Program-made: the position numbers and the translations under genes
In this document: piece by piece, positions 23,277 through 29,090 of the stretch
Layout: each line of letters starts with the position of its first letter
Numbering within the stretch: position 1 is the first letter of the stretch
NCBI GenBank assembly: GCA_937957985.1
Contig: CALGOH010000218.1
Coordinates: forward strand, 1-31,936
Source of the DNA: an uncultured Verrucomicrobiae bacterium
GTDB taxonomy: Bacteria; Verrucomicrobiota; Verrucomicrobiia; Verrucomicrobiales; Akkermansiaceae
DNA: 31,936 nucleotides
Direction: 5' to 3'
Notes under the pieces: generated by a model
The model's database searches: none
What the model was told of the DNA's origin: nothing
The model's input: the letters and a program-made list of their open reading frames with translations, nothing else

Positions 23277-23605
23277 AGTTGCTCTTCGACCAGAATCTGA
23301 GTCACCGTCTGGTTGGACGCTTGGCGGATCTGTTTCCCGGTTCGCAGCACGTTCGTTCGCTCGGCCTTGCCGAGGCGGACGATCTGGAGATCTGGAAACA
23401 CGCGGCCGAACACGGCTTCGCCATTGTCACGCAGGATGAGGATTACGCCGAATGGAGCGCCTTGCACGGCAGTCCTCCGAAAGTCGTCTGGATCCGATGC
23501 GGGAATGCCCCGACGTCGATGATCGAACGCAAGATCCGAGGGTCCGCCGAGAAGTTGCATCTCGCCGGGGAGTGCGACGACATCGAGGTGGTTGAAATCA
23601 TTTGA
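23273..23605 (+). CDS. DUF5615 family PIN-like protein, toxin-like (module 2)
   Basis: The 110-residue product shows KLLFDQNLSHRLVGRLADLFPGSQHVRSLGLAEADDLEIW, with the Asp of F-D-Q-N-L-S and of A-D-D-x-x-I, then IVTQDEDYAEW carrying the T-x-D-x-D-Y motif of DUF5615/PIN proteins. The GTG at 23273 overlaps the DUF433 stop. It is presumed to be a toxin-type RNase whose partner is the DUF433 protein. It is followed by an AT-rich gap with a terminator before cysD. Confidence 0.9.
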   Translation: MKLLFDQNLSHRLVGRLADLFPGSQHVRSLGLAEADDLEIWKHAAEHGFAIVTQDEDYAEWSALHGSPPKVVWIRCGNAPTSMIERKIRGSAEKLHLAGECDDIEVVEII

Positions 23606-23633
23606 AGCGCCTCATTTAATCCTTACCAAAAAA

Positions 23634-23658
23634 GGCAAGTTACCAATTAATGCTTGCC
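23634..23658 (+). other. AT-rich imperfect hairpin
   Basis: GGCAAG and CTTGCC flank a 13-base AT-rich loop just after the DUF5615 gene. It is far richer in A and T than its surroundings. It might form part of a double terminator with the hairpin at 23661. Confidence 0.35.
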
Positions 23659-23660
23659 CT

Positions 23661-23680
23661 GGCTCCACGGAGCCCTTTTT
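23661..23680 (+). terminator. Rho-independent terminator
   Basis: GGCTCC, loop AC, GGAGCC, then CTTTTT. The stem is six base pairs and the T-run is immediate. It would end transcription from the DUF433/DUF5615 module, so cysD should have its own promoter in the 23681-23804 gap. Confidence 0.65.
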
Positions 23681-23726
23681 CTCCCGCCTCCGCCAAGGCT
23701 ACGGCGCGGCGCGGCCGCCTTCCCGC

Positions 23727-23754
23727 AAGGGAGGTCAGACACACCTGTCCGACA
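23727..23754 (+). repeat. 28-bp hairpin repeat, copy 1
   Basis: AAGGGAG followed by GTCAGACA, loop CACC, TGTCCGAC: an 8-bp stem with one G-T pair. Copies 2 and 3 are at 27223 and 28933. It lies in the cysD leader. Confidence 0.65.
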
Positions 23755-23758
23755 CCGC

Positions 23759-23803
23759 CTCCCTTTCAGCATTTCAGCTTTTCCGCGTTTCAGCATTTGA
23801 ACC
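23759..23803 (+). repeat. Octamer-repeat right arm F
   Basis: Tandem 8-bp units of the form TTTCAGCA or TTTCAGCT, ending one base before the cysD ATG at 23805. No left arm was found upstream. The unit is the inverse of the GCTGAAAR type in element E. Confidence 0.65.
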
Positions 23804-23804
23804 G

Positions 23805-24710
23805 ATGCCCAGCTACAATCTCTCCCATCTCGACCAGCTCGAAGCCGAGGCGATCTTCGTGCTCCGCGACACCGCGGCCCAGTTCCAGAACCCGGGTCTG
23901 CTCTTTTCCGCCGGCAAGGATTCGATCGTGATGGCCTGGCTCGCCCGCAAGGCCTTCCACCCGGCACGGCTGCCCTTCCCGCTGGTGCACATCGACACCG
24001 GCCACAATTTCCCCGACACCATCGAGTATCGCGACCGCTTCGCCGAGGAAATCGGCGCCCGCCTCGTCGTCGGCTCGGTCCAGGACTCGATCGACAAGGG
24101 CCGCGTCGCCGAGGAGAAGGGTCCGGACGCCTCGCGCAACCGCCTCCAGACGACCACGCTGCTGGACACCATCGAGGAGCATCAGTTCGACGCCGTGCTC
24201 GGCGGCGGCCGGCGCGACGAGGAGAAGGCCCGCGCCAAGGAGCGCTTCTTCTCGCACCGCGACGACTTCGGCCAATGGGATCCGAAGAACCAGCGCCCCG
24301 AACTGTGGAACCTCTTCAACGGCCGCATGCATCCCGGCGAGCACTTCCGGGTCTTTCCCCTGTCCAATTTCACCGAGATGGACATCTGGATGTACATGCA
24401 GCGCGAGGGCATCGTGCTCCCCAGCCTCTACTACGCCCACGAGCGCGACACCGTCGTCCGCAACGGCACGATCCTCGCCGTCAGCGAGTTCGTCCAGCCG
24501 CGCGAGGGTGAGGAGGTCGTCCGCCGCAGGATCCGTTTCCGCACCATGGGCGACGCCACCATCACCGGCGCCGTCGAGTCCGAGGCCGACACCATGGACA
24601 AGATCATCGAGGAGGTCGCCGCCGCCCGCCAGACCGAGCGCGGCAACCGCGCCGACGACAAGCGCTCCGAGACCTCGATGGAAGATAGAAAAAAAGAAGG
24701 CTATTTCTAA
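23805..24710 (+). CDS. cysD: Sulfate adenylyltransferase subunit 2
   Basis: CysD, with the GTPase CysN, forms APS from sulfate and ATP. The 301-residue product starts MPSYNLSHLDQLEAEAIFVLRD, has the ATP-pyrophosphatase loop FSAGKDSIVMAWLARKAF (about 34-51), VHIDTGHNFPDTIEYRDRFA and the GGGRRDEEKARAKERFFSHRD and RMHPGEHFRVFPLSNFTEMDIW segments. Length and content match the family. The ATG at 23805 is chosen by homology; an upstream in-frame extension from 23592 would only translate the octamer repeat. It is separated from cysN by a four-helix-bundle gene and octamer repeats, whereas cysD and cysN are usually contiguous. Confidence 0.95.
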   Translation: MPSYNLSHLDQLEAEAIFVLRDTAAQFQNPGLLFSAGKDSIVMAWLARKAFHPARLPFPLVHIDTGHNFPDTIEYRDRFAEEIGARLVVGSVQDSIDKGRVAEEKGPDASRNRLQTTTLLDTIEEHQFDAVLGGGRRDEEKARAKERFFSHRDDFGQWDPKNQRPELWNLFNGRMHPGEHFRVFPLSNFTEMDIWMYMQREGIVLPSLYYAHERDTVVRNGTILAVSEFVQPREGEEVVRRRIRFRTMGDATITGAVESEADTMDKIIEEVAAARQTERGNRADDKRSETSMEDRKKEGYF

Positions 24711-24738
24711 TGCCGACCGGTCGAACTCGCACGCTTTT

Positions 24739-24836
24739 GTCTGAAGGTCTGAAAGTCGGAAGGTCTAAAAGTCAGAAATCGCCAGCCAGCCCCGCAGTTC
24801 AGACCTTCGACCTTTAGACTTTCCGACCTTCAGACC
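24739..24836 (+). repeat. Octamer-repeat inverted element C
   Basis: The left arm (24739-24778) is five consecutive exact-length octamers of the form GTCTGAAG/GTCGGAAG. The right arm (24797-24836) is the inverse. The last 37 bases of the element (24802-24838) recur at 25203-25239 with two mismatches. Confidence 0.75.
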
Positions 24837-24841
24837 AAAAA

Positions 24842-25204
24842 ATGACCGCCAAACGCTTCGAAGATCTCCGCATCTGGCAGGACGCCAGGGTGCAGGCGAA
24901 CGAGATCTATGATGCGTTTGGTCCGGAGTCGTGTGCCGCCAAGGACTTCGGCTTCAAGGACCAGATCCAGCGATGCGGCGTTTCGGTCATGAACAACATC
25001 GCCGAGGGTTTCGAGCGGCGCTCGGATCAGGACTTCGCCCGGTTTCTCGACATTGCCAAAGGGTCGAATGGAGAGGTTCGGAGCATGCTCTATCTCGCCG
25101 AGGATCGCGGCTACCTTCAGCCCGGCGAGGCTGAATTACTACGCCAGAAGAGCGAGCAGCTGAGCAAGGGAATCGAATCCCTCGCCAAGCACCTCCGGCT
25201 CTGA
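24842..25204 (+). CDS. Four-helix-bundle protein (S23/IVS-type, TIGR02436-like)
   Basis: The 120-residue product matches the four-helix-bundle family typified by proteins encoded in 23S rRNA intervening sequences and by Avd-like proteins: RFEDLRIWQDARV, FKDQIQRCGVSVMNNIAEGFERRS, FARFLDIAKGSNGEVRSMLYLAEDRGYL. The family's function is unknown; members scatter among polysaccharide and mobile loci. The ATG at 24842 follows octamer element C by five bases. The gene lies between two 37-bp direct repeats, within what would otherwise be a cysD-cysN operon. It looks like an insertion; this is inference. Confidence 0.88.
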   Translation: MTAKRFEDLRIWQDARVQANEIYDAFGPESCAAKDFGFKDQIQRCGVSVMNNIAEGFERRSDQDFARFLDIAKGSNGEVRSMLYLAEDRGYLQPGEAELLRQKSEQLSKGIESLAKHLRL

Positions 25205-25239
25205 CCTTCGACCTTAAGACTTTCCGACCTTAAGACCAA
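25203..25239 (+). repeat. Octamer-repeat right arm D (direct repeat of element C right arm)
   Basis: These 37 bases match 24802-24838 at 35 positions and end at the A of the cysN ATG. The four-helix-bundle gene lies between the copies. No left arm was found beside this copy. Confidence 0.75.
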
Positions 25240-26483
25240 TGGATCTATTGCGCTTCACCACCGCCGGTTCCGTCGATGACGGCAAGTCGACCCTCATCGG
25301 CCGCCTGCTCTACGACTGCAAGTCGATCTTCGAGGACCAGCTCGAGGCCGTCGAGGCCAGCTCGAAGCGCCGCGGCGACGACCACGTGAACCTCGCGCTG
25401 CTCACCGACGGCCTCAAGGCCGAGCGCGAGCAGGGGATCACCATCGACGTCGCCTACCGCTACTTCGCCACGCCCAAGCGCAAGTTCATCATCGCCGACA
25501 CCCCGGGGCACATCCAGTACACCCGCAACATGGTGACCGGCGCCTCGACCGCCAACCTCGCCATCATCCTGGTCGACGCGCGCAAGGGGGTCATCGAGCA
25601 GACCAAGCGCCACAGCTTCATCGCCAACCTCCTGCGCATCCAGCACGTGGTCGTCTGCATCAACAAGATGGACCTCGTCGAGTACTCGCAGGAAATCTAC
25701 GACCAGATCGTCAAGGACTACCAGGAGTTCGCCTCGCGCCTCGACAACATCGTCGAGATCACCCCGATCCCCATCTCCGCGCTCAACGGCGACAACGTCG
25801 TCGATCCGTCGAAGAACATGCCCTGGTACCAGGGACCGTCGCTGCTCTACCACCTCGAGCACGTCTACGTCGGCGGCGAGGAGAACCATGTCGATGCCCG
25901 CTTCCCGGTGCAGTGGGTCATCCGCCCGCAGAGCGACGAGTGGCACGACTTCCGCGGATACGCCGGACGCGTCGCCGGCGGCGTCTTCAAGCCGGGTGAC
26001 GAGGTCATGGTCATGCCGTCGGGATTCCAATCGAAGATCAGGGAGATCCACACCGCCGACGGCGCGCTGGAGGAGGCCTTCGCGCCGCAGAGCGTCACGC
26101 TCACGCTGCACGACGAGATCGACATCTCGCGTGGCGACATGATCGTCAAAAAGAACAATCCTCCGGAGGTCGCGCAGGACCTCGAGGCGATGATCTGCTG
26201 GTTCTCGAACAAGCCGATGCAGCACCGCGCCAAGCTCGTCCTCCGCCACACCACCCGCGAGATGCAGGCGGTCGTGCGCGAGGTGAAGTACCACGTCGAC
26301 ATCAACACCCTGCACAAGATCGAGGGCATCGACGGCTTCGCGATGAACGATATCGGCCGCATCACCCTGCGCACCGCCAGCCCGGTCATCCACGACAGCT
26401 ACCGTCGCAACCGCCAGACCGGCTCCTTCATCCTCATCGACCCCGGCACCAACGAGACCGTCGCCGCCGGGATGACCGTCTGA
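25239..26483 (+). CDS. cysN: Sulfate adenylyltransferase subunit 1 (GTPase)
   Basis: CysN is the EF-Tu-like GTPase that drives APS synthesis with CysD. The 414-residue product has G1 GSVDDGKST at residues 10-18, G3 DTPGH at about 87-91, and G4 NKMD at about 142-145, followed by domains 2 and 3 (RFPVQWVIRP and onwards; closing DPGTNETVAAGMTV). It is shorter than E. coli CysN, and no APS kinase domain is fused, in keeping with a separate cysC. The ATG at 25239 overlaps the end of octamer arm D. It is followed by octamer element E. Confidence 0.95.
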   Translation: MDLLRFTTAGSVDDGKSTLIGRLLYDCKSIFEDQLEAVEASSKRRGDDHVNLALLTDGLKAEREQGITIDVAYRYFATPKRKFIIADTPGHIQYTRNMVTGASTANLAIILVDARKGVIEQTKRHSFIANLLRIQHVVVCINKMDLVEYSQEIYDQIVKDYQEFASRLDNIVEITPIPISALNGDNVVDPSKNMPWYQGPSLLYHLEHVYVGGEENHVDARFPVQWVIRPQSDEWHDFRGYAGRVAGGVFKPGDEVMVMPSGFQSKIREIHTADGALEEAFAPQSVTLTLHDEIDISRGDMIVKKNNPPEVAQDLEAMICWFSNKPMQHRAKLVLRHTTREMQAVVREVKYHVDINTLHKIEGIDGFAMNDIGRITLRTASPVIHDSYRRNRQTGSFILIDPGTNETVAAGMTV

Positions 26484-26490
26484 GGAGTAA

Positions 26491-26683
26491 AAGCTGAAAT
26501 ACGGAAAAGCTGAAAAGCTGAAATCGGCTTAGTAACGGACCGCCGATCTCCGAATCGGCATCCGGTCGGGCGGACCGCGCGACCCCGGTCGCGCCCCGAG
26601 GAAAAGACGAGCAGCGGACTCGACAGCGCGAAGCGCCCCTCTTCATTTCAGCATTTCAGTTTTCAGCATTTCAGCGTTTATTG
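26491..26683 (+). repeat. Octamer-repeat inverted element E, with internal hairpins
   Basis: Left arm 26491-26522: four 8-bp units, three of them AAGCTGAA. Right arm 26641-26683: inverse units (CATTTCAG type), ending six bases before the ATG at 26689. The 118-bp centre contains GCCGAT/ATCGGC (26542-26559) and a perfect GCGCGACC/GGTCGCGC hairpin (26577-26594), similar to those near the REP-like copies. No gene is evident within. Confidence 0.7.
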
Positions 26684-26688
26684 AGCCA

Positions 26689-27216
26689 ATGCAACTGGTC
26701 ATCGACCTTCCTTCCCGCGAAGAGCAGCTCGCCTTCAACCGGCGCCGCTGGGAGGAGCTCTGCGCCGACCCCGAGCTGGCGAAGCTCCCCGGCCGCATCG
26801 AGACCAACGCCCACGGCCAGATCCTCATGAGCCCTCCTCCTGCCGGTTCCCACAGCCATCGTGCGGGTCGCGTCCTCATCGAGCTTCAGAAGCGGCTTGG
26901 TGGTGTGCTGCTCCCCGAGTGCCCCGTGTCCACCCTCGACGGCGTCCGCGCCGCCGACGTCGGCTGGTATTCCGAGGAACGATTCGCCGAGGTCGAGGGC
27001 CAGATCGCCTTCGAGCGCGCCCCCGAGATCTGCGTCGAGGTCCTTTCGCCATCCAACACCGCCTCCGAAATGCGCGAGAAGCGCAAGCTCTACTTCGAGG
27101 CCGGGGCGAGCGAGGTTTGGCTCTGCCACGAGGACGGTCGACTCGAGTTCTTCACCGCGCCGGATACCACGGTCGAAACCTCCGCCCTCTGCCCCGGCTT
27201 CCCGCCGACCCTTTGA
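26689..27216 (+). CDS. Uma2 family endonuclease-fold protein
   Basis: The 175-residue product has the Uma2 PD-(D/E)xK-like fold. The readable parts are LPGRIETNAHGQILMSPPP, GVRAADVGWYSEERF (catalytic Asp), PEICVEVLSPSNTASEMREKRKLYFEAGASEVWL (the E-x-V core and downstream lysine). Uma2 proteins are widespread, often multicopy, and their role is unknown. Start ATG at 26689 follows octamer element E by five bases and lacks a Shine-Dalgarno sequence. It sits between cysN and HicBA in the accessory module before rmlB. Confidence 0.9.
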   Translation: MQLVIDLPSREEQLAFNRRRWEELCADPELAKLPGRIETNAHGQILMSPPPAGSHSHRAGRVLIELQKRLGGVLLPECPVSTLDGVRAADVGWYSEERFAEVEGQIAFERAPEICVEVLSPSNTASEMREKRKLYFEAGASEVWLCHEDGRLEFFTAPDTTVETSALCPGFPPTL

Positions 27217-27222
27217 GCGCGG

Positions 27223-27250
27223 AAGGGAGGTCAGACACTCCTGTCTGACA
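27223..27250 (+). repeat. 28-bp hairpin repeat, copy 2
   Basis: AAGGGAG, then GTCAGACA, loop CTCC, TGTCTGAC: a perfect 8-bp stem. It begins six bases after the Uma2 stop codon. Confidence 0.7.
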
Positions 27251-27342
27251 AGCTTCCATGAAGCATCAGGGTGTCCTCTCACCTCCCGAGGTCCGAAACA
27301 CGACCGTTTGACGCTGGTTGAGCAGTCGAATAGACTTCAGCC

Positions 27343-27540
27343 ATGAAATACCGAATCCGCCTTATCGAAACCGACGAAGGGTGGTCGGTTTCGTGTCTGG
27401 ACCTTCCCGGCTGCCACTCACAGGGCTCCACCAGGGACGAGGCCCTTGAGGCGATCCGGGAAGCGATCACCGGTTGGCTTGAGGTTGAGGCCGAGGAGTC
27501 GGGGATCCGCAGCACCGAGACTCTCGACGTGGCGATCTGA
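27343..27540 (+). CDS. hicB: HicB-like antitoxin
   Basis: The 65-residue product reads KYRIRLIETDEGWSVSCLDLPGCHSQGSTRDEALEAIREAITGWLE, the partial RNase H-like HicB fold with D-L-P-G-C. HicB neutralises HicA; this short form lacks an obvious C-terminal DNA-binding domain. Its order, antitoxin before toxin, is the reverse of the classic hicAB but common in this group. The stop codon shares its last base with the hicA ATG (TGATG). The ATG at 27343 is clear. Confidence 0.9.
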   Translation: MKYRIRLIETDEGWSVSCLDLPGCHSQGSTRDEALEAIREAITGWLEVEAEESGIRSTETLDVAI

Positions 27541-27752
27541 TGCCGAAGATCCCGGGGGTGGGCCAGCGCGATGCGATGCGTGTGTTTCAGAAGCTCGGCT
27601 ACCGGGTCGCCCGTGAGTCCGGTCACGTCATCATGACCAACGGCCAGAACCGGCTGACCATCCCAAGGCACAACCCGATCAATGCGATCACCATGGGAGC
27701 CATCGCGAAGGATGCCGGACTGACTCCCGAGGAATTCCGCCGCCTTCTTTGA
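27540..27752 (+). CDS. hicA: HicA-like toxin (mRNA interferase)
   Basis: The 70-residue product has the double-stranded RNA-binding-like HicA fold: MRVFQKLGYRVARESGHVIMTN with the catalytic histidine (about residue 30), followed by LTIPRHNPINAITMGAIAKDAGLTPEEF. HicA cleaves mRNA when free of HicB. Length is typical. It is the last of the accessory genes before rmlB. Confidence 0.92.
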   Translation: MPKIPGVGQRDAMRVFQKLGYRVARESGHVIMTNGQNRLTIPRHNPINAITMGAIAKDAGLTPEEFRRLL

Positions 27753-27899
27753 GCTTCCGATCCCGGACGTCTCGACAATTTCAAGGTCGAGGGTTCCGTC
27801 ATCCTCAACCTGCTTCGGGCCTGTGAATCGGCCATCGACCTCACGATGCCCCATCACCCACCATTGAGCCTTCAAGTTTGAGGTTTCAAGTTTTCCGCC
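27753..27899. other. Intergenic region upstream of rmlB
   Basis: This 147-bp stretch carries no recognisable gene. Its last 30 bases contain a heptamer repeat (27871-27896) that ends three bases before the rmlB ATG. No terminator was seen after hicA. Confidence 0.5.
27871..27896 (+). repeat. Heptamer-repeat arm I before rmlB
   Basis: GTTT recurs at 27876, 27883 and 27890, a 7-bp period, within units such as AAGTTTG and AGGTTTC. The same unit class occurs inside rmlB at 28246 and 28750. It occupies the Shine-Dalgarno position. Confidence 0.6.
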
Positions 27900-28958
27900 A
27901 TGAGGCTCCTCATCACCGGCGGATCGGGCTTCATCGGTTCCACCCTCGTCCACCTGGCCATCGAGCGCGGCCATGAGGTGCTCAACCTCGACAAGCTCAC
28001 CTACGCCGCCAATCCGGCGTCCCTCGCCGACCTCGACGACCACCCCGCCTACCGCTTCCTTCACGCCGACATCGCCGACGCCGACGCGGTCCGCGCCGCC
28101 TTCACCGGCTTCCAGCCGGAAAGCGTCATCCACCTCGCCGCCGAGACCCACGTCGATCGCTCCATCGACGCCCCCGACGTCTTCATCCGCTCAAACGTCA
28201 CCGGCACCTTCACCCTCCTCCAGGCCACCCGCGAATACCTTTCGAGTTTGGAGTTTAAGGTTTCAGGTTTCCGCTTCCTCCACCTTTCCACCGACGAGGT
28301 CTACGGGACCCTTGGCGAAGAAGGCGCCTTCACCGAATCCTCCCCCTACGCGCCGCGGTCGCCCTACGCCGCCAGCAAGGCGGCCTCCGACCACCTCGTC
28401 CGCGCCTGGGGCGAAACCTACGGCCTGCCCGTCGTCATCGCCCATCCCTGCAACACCTACGGCCCCCGGCAGTTCCCCGAAAAGCTCATCCCCCTGGCCA
28501 TCCTTCGCGCCCTCCGCGGCGAGCCCATTCCCATCTACGGCGATGGCCGCAACATCCGCGACTGGCTCCACGTCGATGACCTTGCCGAAGGACTTCTCAC
28601 CCTCCTCGACCGCGGCCGCCCCGGCCAAAGCTACAACCTCGGCGCCGGCAACGAGCTCACCAACCTCGATCTCGCCCGAAAGCTCATCAGCATCCTCGAC
28701 GAAGCCGTCGAGCAGCGCGGAGCACCCGCCCCTCCCATTGAAGCTTCGAGTTTCAAGTTTGAAGACTTGATCTTCCACGTCCCCGACCGTCCCGGCCACG
28801 ACTTCCGCTACTCCCTCGACCCGACCAAGGCCCGCGAAGAACTCGGCTGGCGGCCGAAGCGGTCCATCGACGACGGTCTCCACCACACCGTCGCCTGGTA
28901 TCTCGACAACGAATCCTGGTGGCGGCCCCTCCAAGGGAGGTCGGACACTCCTGTCTGA
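27900..28958 (+). CDS. rmlB: dTDP-glucose 4,6-dehydratase
   Basis: RmlB makes dTDP-4-keto-6-deoxyglucose, the branch point to dTDP-rhamnose and other deoxysugars. The 352-residue product has GGSGFIGSTLVHLAIERGHEV at residues 7-27, the catalytic STDEVYGTLGEEGAFTESSP (D-E pair), Y-x-x-x-K in SPYAASKAASDHLV, and NTYGPRQFPEKLIPLAI. Two variable loops (about residues 116-125 and 281-291) are encoded by heptamer repeats, and the final residues (GRSDTPV) and stop come from the 28-bp hairpin repeat. rmlA, rmlC and rmlD are not in the window. It follows a heptamer arm with no Shine-Dalgarno sequence. Confidence 0.93.
   Translation: MRLLITGGSGFIGSTLVHLAIERGHEVLNLDKLTYAANPASLADLDDHPAYRFLHADIADADAVRAAFTGFQPESVIHLAAETHVDRSIDAPDVFIRSNVTGTFTLLQATREYLSSLEFKVSGFRFLHLSTDEVYGTLGEEGAFTESSPYAPRSPYAASKAASDHLVRAWGETYGLPVVIAHPCNTYGPRQFPEKLIPLAILRALRGEPIPIYGDGRNIRDWLHVDDLAEGLLTLLDRGRPGQSYNLGAGNELTNLDLARKLISILDEAVEQRGAPAPPIEASSFKFEDLIFHVPDRPGHDFRYSLDPTKAREELGWRPKRSIDDGLHHTVAWYLDNESWWRPLQGRSDTPV
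28246..28273 (+). repeat. Heptamer repeat J inside rmlB
   Basis: GTTT recurs at 28246, 28253, 28260 and 28267, an exact 7-bp period over four units, in frame within a variable loop just before the STDEVYG motif. Confidence 0.65.
28743..28770 (+). repeat. Heptamer repeat K inside rmlB
   Basis: GTTTCAA and GTTTGAA units at 28750 and 28757 followed by GACTTGA. It encodes a SSFKFEDL loop before the VPDRPGHD motif. Confidence 0.5.
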
Positions 28959-28960
28959 CA
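28933..28960 (+). repeat. 28-bp hairpin repeat, copy 3 (spans rmlB stop)
   Basis: AAGGGAG, then GTCGGACA, loop CTCC, TGTCTGAC. It differs from copy 2 by one base, which a G-T pair accommodates. It encodes the last residues of RmlB and its TGA stop. Confidence 0.7.
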
Positions 28961-28986
28961 ATCCAGGCCTGGCCGCCGGCTTCTTC

Positions 28987-29083
28987 GTCCGAAAGTCCCA
29001 AGTCTGAACGTCTCAAAGTTGAGGCGGCCATCCGAGCCCTCAACTCAGATTTTTGACCTGCGACCTTCCGACCCTTAGACTCA
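28987..29083 (+). repeat. Octamer-repeat inverted element G
   Basis: Left arm 28987-29025 (GTCCGAAA, GTCTGAAC and similar units, ending GTTGAGG); right arm 29036-29083, starting near CCTCAAC and made of inverse units. It ends seven bases before the ATG at 29091. Confidence 0.7.
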
Positions 29084-29090
29084 TCGAGAA

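Noticed and set aside
23592..23804. N-terminal extension of CysD
   Set aside because: The extra 71 codons cross the terminator, the 28-bp hairpin and octamer repeats; the CysD family begins at the ATG at 23805.
26577..26594. Perfect GCGCGACC/GGTCGCGC hairpin as a terminator
   Set aside because: No T-run follows and it lies inside repeat element E; similar hairpins occur beside REP-like copies.
27279..28151. Minus-strand frame opposite HicBA and the rmlB start
   Set aside because: It overlaps three clear plus-strand genes and shows no recognisable domain.
19139..29083. Octamer hairpins as integron attC sites
   Set aside because: Small toxin-antitoxin cassettes with imperfect palindromes recall an integron, but no paired GTTRRRY/RYYYAAC core sites, no integrase, and large biosynthetic genes share the array.
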